Positions 46,378 through 53,845 of a stretch of DNA of 64,000 nt are shown here, in pieces. A program made the translations under genes and the position numbers. Every line of letters starts with the position of its first letter. Within the stretch, counting starts at the first letter, position 1. Source of the DNA: Burkholderiaceae bacterium (GTDB lineage: Bacteria > Pseudomonadota > Gammaproteobacteria > Burkholderiales > Burkholderiaceae_C). The notes beneath the pieces were generated by a model, which saw only the letters and a program-made list of their open reading frames with translations, was not told the DNA's origin and did not search any database. The stretch covers positions 62,001 through 126,000 of the forward strand of contig JACKLN010000003.1 of assembly GCA_024235855.1 (NCBI GenBank). The letters are read 5' to 3'.

Positions 46378-47139
46378 ATGGACGCTGCATCTTCCGACCG
46401 ACTCCTGCTCGTCACCGGCGGCAGCCGGGGCATCGGCGCCGCGGTGGCGCGCCAGGCCGCTGCGGCGGGCTGGCACGTGGCCGTGAACTACACGCGGGAC
46501 GCTGCCGCGGCCGTGGCCGTGTGTGCCGACGTGCGCGCCGCCGGCCGCCAGGCCTGGGCGGTGCAGGCCGATGTGGCCGACGAAGCGCAGGTGGCCGCGA
46601 TGTTCGCCCGTCTGGACGCCGAGGCGCCGCGGCTGGTCGGCCTGGTGAACAACGCCGGCGTCGTGGACCGCGCGCAGCGCCTGGACGAGATGGACCTGGC
46701 GCGCTGGCAGCGCATCTTCGGCATCAACGTCATCGGCACGCTGCTGTGCACACGGGCGGCGGTGCGTCGGATGTCCAGCCGCCACGGTGGCCACGGGGGC
46801 AGCATCGTCAACCTGTCGTCGGTGGCGGCGCGCCTGGGCGCCCCCGGCTGGTACGTGGACTACGCGGCCAGCAAGGGCGCCGTCGACACCCTCACCGTCG
46901 GCCTGTCGCGCGAGCTGGCGGCCGAAGGCGTGCGCGTCAACGCGGTGCGCCCGGGCATCATCGACACCGAGATCCACGCCAGCGGCGGCCAGCCCGACCG
47001 CGCGCGCGACCTGGCGCCCACCATCCCGATGCAGCGCGCCGGCACGGCTGACGAGGTGGCCGCGTCCATCGTCTGGCTGCTGTCCGACGCGGCCAGCTAC
47101 ACCACTGGCGCCCTGCTGGACGTGACCGGCGGCCGCTGA
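46378..47139 (+). CDS. Short-chain dehydrogenase/reductase
   Basis: A protein of 253 aa with classical SDR motifs: TGGSRGIG (about 13-20), NNAG, and catalytic Tyr162/Lys166 in YAASK, with an earlier Ser in LSSVAA. It resembles glucose dehydrogenase or FabG-type NADP oxidoreductases. The substrate is not predictable. It is divergent from the ABC operon. ATG 46369 is an alternative start but lies inside the inverted repeat. Confidence 0.9.
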   Translation: MDAASSDRLLLVTGGSRGIGAAVARQAAAAGWHVAVNYTRDAAAAVAVCADVRAAGRQAWAVQADVADEAQVAAMFARLDAEAPRLVGLVNNAGVVDRAQRLDEMDLARWQRIFGINVIGTLLCTRAAVRRMSSRHGGHGGSIVNLSSVAARLGAPGWYVDYAASKGAVDTLTVGLSRELAAEGVRVNAVRPGIIDTEIHASGGQPDRARDLAPTIPMQRAGTADEVAASIVWLLSDAASYTTGALLDVTGGR

Positions 47140-47146
47140 GCCCGGA

Positions 47147-47176
47147 CGAAGAGCAGTCCCTGCGGACTGGTCTTCG
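47147..47176. terminator. Hairpin after the SDR gene
   Basis: A 13-bp stem with one mismatch (CGAAGAgCAGTCC/GGACTGgTCTTCG), seven bases after the SDR stop. Confidence 0.5.
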
Positions 47177-47186
47177 CCGGGCGAAG

Positions 47187-47210
47187 CGGCCCGGCCTGCA
47201 AGCCGGGCCG
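47187..47210. terminator. Second hairpin in the same gap
   Basis: A perfect 9-bp stem CGGCCCGGC/GCCGGGCCG with loop CTGCAA, placed to end the convergent CHAT gene. Confidence 0.5.
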
Positions 47211-47234
47211 GGGGAGTTCGCGCCGGCCCACTCG

Positions 47235-50200
47235 TCAGCCGCCGGTCTTCTGCCCCGCGTACACCGCCAGCCGGTCCAGCCAGTCCGCCAGCGCCTGCCG
47301 CTCGGCGCCCGCCACCTGGGCCACCCGCGCGCGAAGCGCGTACTCGGCGTTGTCGCGCACCGAGGCCCAGTTCTTCGGCGCGGCGGCACGGCTGTGCAGG
47401 TCTTCGGCGCGCGCCAGCAGGCCGCCGATCAGGGTGTGCAGGCGGCCGGCGCCCGCGGTCTCGAAGGCGTCGAGCTCGATCAGCGTCACCACGCTCCAGA
47501 AGTCCGGCTCTGCCAGCACCTTGGCCTGCGCGCTGTCGCGGGCGCGCGCCACCAGGCCCGCCTCGAAACCGGGGAAGCTGGGCTCGGGGTGCATCGCCAA
47601 CGCATAGGCCATGCGGTTGATCACCGGGTAGAAGAGTTCGGGCGCGTCCTGCGCCAGCGCCATGGCCTCGGCACGGCCATAGGCGGCGTCGGACCGCGCC
47701 CGCGCATCGGCCGCACCGCGGGGGTCGCTGCCCAGCAGCAGCATGCTCAGGCGTTTCCAGGACGAGCCCACCAGGTTGTGCCGCTCCACCGTGGGTTGCA
47801 GAGTCGTCAGCGCCTCCAGCTGCTGCACGGCCGTCTGCACCTCGCGCCGGCACTTCGCCCAGGCGCGGCTCTTGGGCGCGTGTTCGCGCGCCTGCGTCTC
47901 GGCCAGGCGCGCGCGCAGGTTCAGCCACTGCTCGTGCGCCTTCATCGACGCGCTGGCGTCGGCCGCGGCGGTGGCACGCCCGTACCAGTCGACCGCGGGT
48001 TCCATGGCGCCGGCTTTCGCGTAGGCGAGGCCGAAGGCCTCGGCAATGGCGCCCATGCCGCCCCACAGCGTGCCGAAGCGCGCCTCCAGGTGGCGGATGT
48101 GCTCGAGCTGGCGCGTCAGCGGCCGGCCCTGGAACTCCGACTCCACCGCCAGCTTCTCCAGCGCCAGCGCCAGGCCCAGCGGCGACGACAGGCTGGCGTA
48201 CTCGTCGACCACCGGGTCGCGGGCCTGCGCGTCGCCCACACCGCGGCGGAACACCCAGTCCGGGTCGCCGTAGCACTGGTAGGCAGCCCAGGTGTTGTTG
48301 CCGTTGCCGCCCTGCGCGGGGTCGGCCTGGCGCCAGGCAGCCTCGCGCGCCTCGGCCACGGCGTCGATGAAGGGCCGGCCGGCCAGCAGCGTGCGGTAGA
48401 AGCGCCCGGCGAAGGCCGCCGCCGCATCGTCGTCCACCGCCCAGCCTGCGGCGACCACGCAGCGCACGCCGGCTTCGATCAGCGCCTCGGCCACGCTGGC
48501 GGCGAAGTTCGGCCGGTCCAGCGACTTCCGCCCGGGTTCCTCGGGTGCGATCTTCGCCAGGTGGCAGCAGTTGACGAACACCAGTTCCGGCACGTCGCGC
48601 ATCTGTTCGATCTCGCGCGGGCCGAGGAAGCTCTTGTCGGACATCACGAGCCCGCCCGGGCCGCCCTCGCCATCGGTGGTCTCGCCGTGGCCGGCGATGT
48701 GCACGATGCGCCAGGGCCGCTCGAACAGCGCGTTGAGGATGGCCACGGCCTCCGCCTCGGCCACCAGCTTCACACGCTCCGCGCCCACGCCCTGCAGGCC
48801 GCCGAGCGCCGTGGCCACGGCGCGCGCTTCCTGCAGCGCGCCAGGCAGAGGCGCGTATCGGGGATCGTTCAGCTTGGGTTCGCCGACCACCAGCACCTGC
48901 TCGTCCGCCCCGGCGTCGCGCACCTGGCTGCGGAAGCGCGCCGTCTGCAGCTTGCGCAGCAGCCGCGTGCGCACGGCCCAGGGCCGCGGGTCGCCGCCGC
49001 TGCGGCGCTCCGGCGGTGAATCCAGCAGTTCCCAGGGCACGCGTGCGGTGCGCGTGTCGAGCTCCAGCACCATGCGCTCGGTGCCGCCGAGGTAGGCCTC
49101 CATGTCGCGCGGCACCAGCAGCTGGAACAGCGTGCGGCCGAGCTGGGTGTCGTCGTTGGTGTCGTCGGCGGCGCGGCGCACGATCTGCTCCACCAGCGTG
49201 GCCTGCGTGGCCACGCTGCGCAGTTCGCTGCGCGCGCGGCGGGTGTCGAGCCGGAAGGCGATCTGGTCGGGCGCGCCGGCCGGCGACAGCGCGGTGATCA
49301 GGTCGTAGTCGGCGCCGCGGTAGGCGGTGTCGATCTGCCGGCGCAGCGGCCCGGTGCCGGAGACGATGACCGGGCCGATGACGAAGTGCCCCGGGGCGGC
49401 CGTGGCCTGCACCTGCAGCGCGCGCCAGGCGTCGGACGCGCGTTCCAGGTACAGCTCCACCAGCGTCAGCCGCGTGGGCAGCGGCCACAGCTGCGCGGTG
49501 TCCGGCCGCCCGGCGGCGTCGGCCGCGGCCTGGCGCGTGGCGTTACCGCGGCGCACGATCTCGGCCGCGTCGCGCACGCCGGTGGCGATGGCGGCGGCCG
49601 ATTCGCCCGGGCCCATGCCGGCGCCGCCGCTGCCCATCAGCGTGGCGGCCAGTTCCACCGCGGCGGCGGCCTCGCCCTGCTCGGCCAGCCGCTGCAGCCA
49701 CGCCAGCGTGGCCTGGCGCGTGGCGAAGGCGAGGTCCTTCTGCGTCAGCACACCCTCGTCGCCCAGGCCGATGACGATGGCGGCACGCGGCCGCGGCGCC
49801 CGCCAGGGATCGTCGGACGTCCCGCCATTGACGAAGATCTGGTGTTCGCCGATGCCCTGCGGGTAGAGCCCGGCCTGCAGCGACGCGGTGAGCGCGCCGC
49901 CGAGCCGGCGGTCGATCACGCCCTCGGTGCCAGTGACCTTGGTGGCGTGGTAGTGGCCGAGCATCAGGGGCTGGCCGATGAAGGTGAGGTCGCCGTTGCA
50001 CACCTCCACCTGCAGTGCCGCGCCGCGCTCGGCGGTCTGCGCCGGCGTGCCTTCGGCCTCCAGGCCGGGTGCCGACAGCAGTGCCTTCATGCTGTCCATC
50101 GGCCGTGCCGCGCCGAGTTGGCGGCCGCGGGACGGTCGCGAGGTCACGTGCTCCACCGTGGCCGCGCCGTCCTGGGCGCCGCCGGCGGCGCTGCGCACGG

Positions 50201-52823
50201 CCGCGGCCGCCAGCCGCGGCAGGCGCTCGGTGTCGCCATGCTCCAGCAGTTCACGGTAGGCCTCGAAGGCCTCAGCGTGGTCGGGCAGGCTGCCGTGCTC
50301 CACCTTCAGCGTCCAGGTGCGCACGCCGGGCAGCAGCGCGCTGTGCAGCGGCACGCGGCCGTCGCCGCCATCGACGGCGTTCAGGTACTCCAGGCCTTCG
50401 TCGCCCCATTGCCAGCCGTCGGGCGTGTAGCGCGCGTGGCCCACCACCAGCAGCAGCCGGTCGGCGAAGGCCGGCAATGCCTGCGTGCGCTGTTCGTCCA
50501 GGCGCCGGCGCAGCGCCAGCGCGCGGTTGAGCACCGGTTGCTCCGGCACGCCCCAGGTGTAGGGCGACAGCTGGCTGGGGTCGTCGGGTGCGATCCAGTT
50601 GCGGTGCCACCAGTTGGCGTCGCGCACCTTCTGCAGGTCGCGCCGGGCCATGTCGGCCCAGGTCTCGTGGCGGGCCAGGCGGCCGTCGTCGTCCAGCAGA
50701 CCGGCCTGCAGCTGCAGGAAACCCGGCATGCCGGCCATCACCGCGCGGGCGCGCTCGTCGTCGAACATGCCGCCCACCGCGGCCAGCAGGTTGCCGAAGC
50801 GGTCGTCGCCGGAGAGCACCTGCATCGGTGCCCAGGAGCCGCCGTTGGGCGTGCCCAGCATCAGCAGGCGCGCGCCGCTGCGCTCCAGCATGCGGTTCCA
50901 GGTCTCGGGGCGCTCGAGCTGCACCGTGCGTGCCACCAGCCCACCCATCGAGTGCGCGATCAGCCGTACCGGCTGACGCGAGGCCTCGCGCAGCGCGAGC
51001 TCGCGGTCGATGGCGTCGGCCAGGCGCTGCGCCTCTTCCTCGATCGGGCGCCGCCAGTCGAAGGCGAAGGGGATGACCTCGTGCGTGCGCTCGAGGTACT
51101 CGGCCAGGTCGTCGTAGAACAGGCCGATCGGGCCGTCCGGGTGCACGCTGGCGCCGGCGTCGGGCCAGGCCAGGCGCTCCAGCCCACCCAGCAGGCGCAG
51201 GCTCAGCCAGATCCGCTTGTCGCCGAGCTTCAGGTGGCTGCCCAGGATGCCGGGCAGCAGGAACACGGCCGGCCGGTCCGCTGGCGCCGGCAGGCCCGTG
51301 GGCCGCGCCCGGGCCGCGCGCGCGCCGCCGGCGTCCTCGCCGGCCCAGGACAGCGGGCCGATGGGGCGGTAGCCAGAGGGGCGCTCCTGCGTCAGCCCCT
51401 CCACCACCGCGCCCACCGTGCGCGCGTTGACGAAGTAGTTGAAGTGCGTGACCTTGCCGCCCTGGTCGAGCACGAACTGCGCACCGCCGTTCGTGCGCGG
51501 CGTGCCGCCGTACATCGAGCGCGTCTGCACGACGATGTCGTTGTCGGTCCAGTAGAAGGCGTCGGCGAGCAGCGTCTTGACCCAGCTGCCCAGGGTGTCG
51601 CCTTCCAGGTCACCGGCCACCACGCGCAGGTCGCCGGGCACCGGCTCGCCGCCGTTGAGCCAGCGCACCAGCGGGCTGTCGGGCATCATGGCCGCCAGGC
51701 CGGGCAGCTTGCCCGGGTCCTCGCGGCGGCGCGCCACCTCGGCCAGGAAGTCCAGCAGCGCTGGCGCCACCGGGATGCCCGCCAGCTGCAAGCCCCAGCG
51801 CAGCACCGAGAGATAGGCATCCAGCCGCCGCGACGCCAGCAGGGTGCCGCGCGCCGGGCAGGCCACGCGCACGACGCGCTCCACCGTGATGCCCTGCTGC
51901 TTCACGCGCGCGGCCAGCTGCTGCAGCGCGGCGCGCTGCGGGGCGTAGGCGGCGCCGGCGAAGGGCTTCAGGTCGTCGGCCGTGAGCTCGCCGCCGCGCC
52001 CGCACACGCGGGCCAGCACCTCGGCCACCAGGCCGCCGCGCGAGTGCGTGGCCAGGTGCAGCCGCGCGCCCTTGGGCAGCGCCTGCACCAGCGTGAGCGC
52101 GTTGTCGATCGGGCTGGCGCCCAGCGTGGGGTGGTCCAGCGCGTAGACCTGTTGGCGGTAGTGGCCGAACAGCACCTGCACCTGCGCCGGGTGCAGGTCC
52201 CAGAGCTTGCCGAAGGTGCTGGCGGTGTCGACGAAGGTGCCGTGCAGCAGCACCAGCAGCGGGCCGTCGGCGGGTTCGATCGCCGTCAGCGGCCGCGCGC
52301 GGTCCTTCAGCGGCTTCAGTCCCGTGGGGTCCAGCCTGTAGACGCCGGGCACCACCTGCCCGTCGACCTTGGCGACGACGGCCGAGGCGGCGAAGTCCAC
52401 CGCCTTGTCCTTGGCCAGGCCGGTGAGCACCTCCACGGCCTGCAGCAGCACGTCGCCGAGGAAGCCGCGCGAGCGCGCCGGCGCCGTCTGCTCCAGGCTG
52501 CGCCAGCGCAGCTGCGTGGGCACGACCACATCGCCGGTGGCGACCCCGGCGCTGCGCGTGGTCTGCGTGCCCTGGCCGAGCAGCATGTCGCGCGCGGTTT
52601 CCGGGTGCAGCACCAGGGCCGGACCGCCGGCCACGTGCAGCACCACCAGGTCCTCGCCCGGCACGGCCTCCAGCCGCACGGGCTCGACCCCGGCGCGGCG
52701 GGCGCCGACGGTGACGCGGGCCTTGACCTGGCCGGGCAGGCCGTCGCTGGCCCGCAGCGGGGCACCGCTGCGTGTGGCGGCCGTCTGGCCGGGGACGAGG
52801 AAGGTGATCGGGGCGGTGCTCAC
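47235..52823 (-). CDS. Giant CHAT-protease protein with two alpha/beta-hydrolase domains
   Basis: A protein of 1862 aa with no signal peptide or clear membrane helix. In order: an N-terminal beta-rich part (1-170); hydrolase 1 (about 185-450) with the LLHGTF oxyanion loop at His194 and nucleophile Ser261 in THSRGG; hydrolase 2 (about 515-860), LCAT/PGAP1-like, with PGILGS at 526, Ser625 in AHSMGG, Asp821 in GDGRVP and His843/849; a central domain from about 935 to 1250 (CNGDLTFIGQPLML at Asn943); a CHAT domain (about 1270-1600) with His1379 in HIAGHGE and Cys1420 in VNCCHL; and a helical TPR-like tail. All three active sites look intact. GTG start with AAGGAA upstream. The family role is unknown; lipase-plus-caspase fusions suggest a cell-death or defence effector, which is inference. 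Confidence 0.85.
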   Translation of the reverse strand: MSTAPITFLVPGQTAATRSGAPLRASDGLPGQVKARVTVGARRAGVEPVRLEAVPGEDLVVLHVAGGPALVLHPETARDMLLGQGTQTTRSAGVATGDVVVPTQLRWRSLEQTAPARSRGFLGDVLLQAVEVLTGLAKDKAVDFAASAVVAKVDGQVVPGVYRLDPTGLKPLKDRARPLTAIEPADGPLLVLLHGTFVDTASTFGKLWDLHPAQVQVLFGHYRQQVYALDHPTLGASPIDNALTLVQALPKGARLHLATHSRGGLVAEVLARVCGRGGELTADDLKPFAGAAYAPQRAALQQLAARVKQQGITVERVVRVACPARGTLLASRRLDAYLSVLRWGLQLAGIPVAPALLDFLAEVARRREDPGKLPGLAAMMPDSPLVRWLNGGEPVPGDLRVVAGDLEGDTLGSWVKTLLADAFYWTDNDIVVQTRSMYGGTPRTNGGAQFVLDQGGKVTHFNYFVNARTVGAVVEGLTQERPSGYRPIGPLSWAGEDAGGARAARARPTGLPAPADRPAVFLLPGILGSHLKLGDKRIWLSLRLLGGLERLAWPDAGASVHPDGPIGLFYDDLAEYLERTHEVIPFAFDWRRPIEEEAQRLADAIDRELALREASRQPVRLIAHSMGGLVARTVQLERPETWNRMLERSGARLLMLGTPNGGSWAPMQVLSGDDRFGNLLAAVGGMFDDERARAVMAGMPGFLQLQAGLLDDDGRLARHETWADMARRDLQKVRDANWWHRNWIAPDDPSQLSPYTWGVPEQPVLNRALALRRRLDEQRTQALPAFADRLLLVVGHARYTPDGWQWGDEGLEYLNAVDGGDGRVPLHSALLPGVRTWTLKVEHGSLPDHAEAFEAYRELLEHGDTERLPRLAAAAVRSAAGGAQDGAATVEHVTSRPSRGRQLGAARPMDSMKALLSAPGLEAEGTPAQTAERGAALQVEVCNGDLTFIGQPLMLGHYHATKVTGTEGVIDRRLGGALTASLQAGLYPQGIGEHQIFVNGGTSDDPWRAPRPRAAIVIGLGDEGVLTQKDLAFATRQATLAWLQRLAEQGEAAAAVELAATLMGSGGAGMGPGESAAAIATGVRDAAEIVRRGNATRQAAADAAGRPDTAQLWPLPTRLTLVELYLERASDAWRALQVQATAAPGHFVIGPVIVSGTGPLRRQIDTAYRGADYDLITALSPAGAPDQIAFRLDTRRARSELRSVATQATLVEQIVRRAADDTNDDTQLGRTLFQLLVPRDMEAYLGGTERMVLELDTRTARVPWELLDSPPERRSGGDPRPWAVRTRLLRKLQTARFRSQVRDAGADEQVLVVGEPKLNDPRYAPLPGALQEARAVATALGGLQGVGAERVKLVAEAEAVAILNALFERPWRIVHIAGHGETTDGEGGPGGLVMSDKSFLGPREIEQMRDVPELVFVNCCHLAKIAPEEPGRKSLDRPNFAASVAEALIEAGVRCVVAAGWAVDDDAAAAFAGRFYRTLLAGRPFIDAVAEAREAAWRQADPAQGGNGNNTWAAYQCYGDPDWVFRRGVGDAQARDPVVDEYASLSSPLGLALALEKLAVESEFQGRPLTRQLEHIRHLEARFGTLWGGMGAIAEAFGLAYAKAGAMEPAVDWYGRATAAADASASMKAHEQWLNLRARLAETQAREHAPKSRAWAKCRREVQTAVQQLEALTTLQPTVERHNLVGSSWKRLSMLLLGSDPRGAADARARSDAAYGRAEAMALAQDAPELFYPVINRMAYALAMHPEPSFPGFEAGLVARARDSAQAKVLAEPDFWSVVTLIELDAFETAGAGRLHTLIGGLLARAEDLHSRAAAPKNWASVRDNAEYALRARVAQVAGAERQALADWLDRLAVYAGQKTGG

Positions 52824-52930
52824 GGGGGTGTTCCTTCAGGCTTGGCCCTGCGGCGTCGCCGTTGGGGCGCGCACCGTTGGGCTCACCCGCCGAGCATCGG
52901 TGCAAAGTGCGCCTGCGTCCATCGGGAAGC

Positions 52931-52968
52931 GGCGCGCCCGACCCGAACTAGGGATGCGGAGGCGCGCC
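52931..52968. repeat. Paired GGCGCGCC palindromes between rlpA and the CHAT gene
   Basis: GGCGCGCC at 52931-52938 and 52961-52968 can pair into an 8-bp stem with a 22-base loop. It may partly end rlpA transcription. There is no T-run. Confidence 0.3.
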
Positions 52969-52969
52969 C

Positions 52970-53845
52970 TCAGGGCACGAAGACCACCAGCGCGTCCAGC
53001 GGCAGTGCGTCGGCTAGGCGCGCGGCGGTGGCCTCGGCGTCCCGCCGCTGCACCCAGGGACCCACGCGCACGCGCACCCACTGGCCGTCGTCCTGCAGCG
53101 TCAGCTGATCGGCCAGCCACGGGGTCTCCTGCAGCAGCAGGCGCTGCAGCTGCTGGGCGCCCTCGCGGTCACGGAACGCCCCGAGTTGCAGCCAGTAGCC
53201 GCTGGAGGCCGTCGCGGCTTCCGGCACGCCACCATCGAACGGGGCCGCGGGTGTCGGCCGCAAACCCGCGCGGATCTGATCGTGCGTGATGCGCTCCACC
53301 TCCACTGGTGCCACGCCGCCGAGCACGCCGAGCTTCAGCGCGGCGGTGTAGCTCAGGTCGATGATCCGGCCCGGGTGGAAGGGGCCGCGGTCGTTCACGC
53401 GCACGATGATCTCGCGGCCGTTGGCCGGGTTGCGCACGCGGGCGTAGCTGGGCAGCGGCATGGTCTTGTGCGCCGCCGTCATCGCGAACATGTCGTAGGT
53501 CTCGCCGTTGGAGGTGGGCCGGCCATGGAACTTGCGGCCGTACCAGGACGCCAGACCGCGCTCGCGCAGCGGCCGGTCCTCGGTCATCGGCACGTAGCGC
53601 ACGCCGCGGACCTCGTAGGGCTTGTTGGGCCCGCCCACGCGCAGCGGTTCGATCCGCGGCACGGCGTCGGGCGTGCGCTCCAGACCGGTCGGGATCTCGG
53701 CCGCCGGGCCGTCGCGGCCGGACCATGCCGCCGGACCCCGGCTGGCGCAGCCGCCGAGGAGCAGCACCACGCCCAGCAGCATCGCCGCCGATCGGACGCC
53801 TGGGTCCGGCATCCGCCTGGCCGGCGGCCCTTGCCGTGCTGCCAT
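52970..53845 (-). CDS. rlpA: RlpA septal-ring lytic transglycosylase, lipoprotein
   Basis: A protein of 291 aa. The lipobox is LLGGC with Cys33. The RlpA double-psi barrel (about 90-190) shows GLASWYGRKFHGRPTSNGE and VNDRGPFHPGRIIDLS with the catalytic Asp and Glu region. A C-terminal SPOR domain (about 220-291) targets septal denuded glycans. It cleaves naked peptidoglycan at division. The ATG start 53845 shares one base with the TGA of the upstream gene (TGATG), so translation is coupled to the pseudo-caspase. The CHAT gene follows 146 bases downstream. Confidence 0.92.
   Translation of the reverse strand: MAARQGPPARRMPDPGVRSAAMLLGVVLLLGGCASRGPAAWSGRDGPAAEIPTGLERTPDAVPRIEPLRVGGPNKPYEVRGVRYVPMTEDRPLRERGLASWYGRKFHGRPTSNGETYDMFAMTAAHKTMPLPSYARVRNPANGREIIVRVNDRGPFHPGRIIDLSYTAALKLGVLGGVAPVEVERITHDQIRAGLRPTPAAPFDGGVPEAATASSGYWLQLGAFRDREGAQQLQRLLLQETPWLADQLTLQDDGQWVRVRVGPWVQRRDAEATAARLADALPLDALVVFVP

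Noticed and set aside
46318..49488. Long open frame extending upstream of the ABC binding protein, antisense to the SDR gene and in another frame of the CHAT gene
   Set aside because: The signal peptide at 46317 marks the real start. The extension is low-complexity Arg/Ala typical of GC-rich shadow frames.
49386..53108. Long plus-strand open frame opposite the CHAT gene
   Set aside because: Composition of His, Arg, Gln and Ala with no domain. The minus frame has three recognisable enzyme domains.
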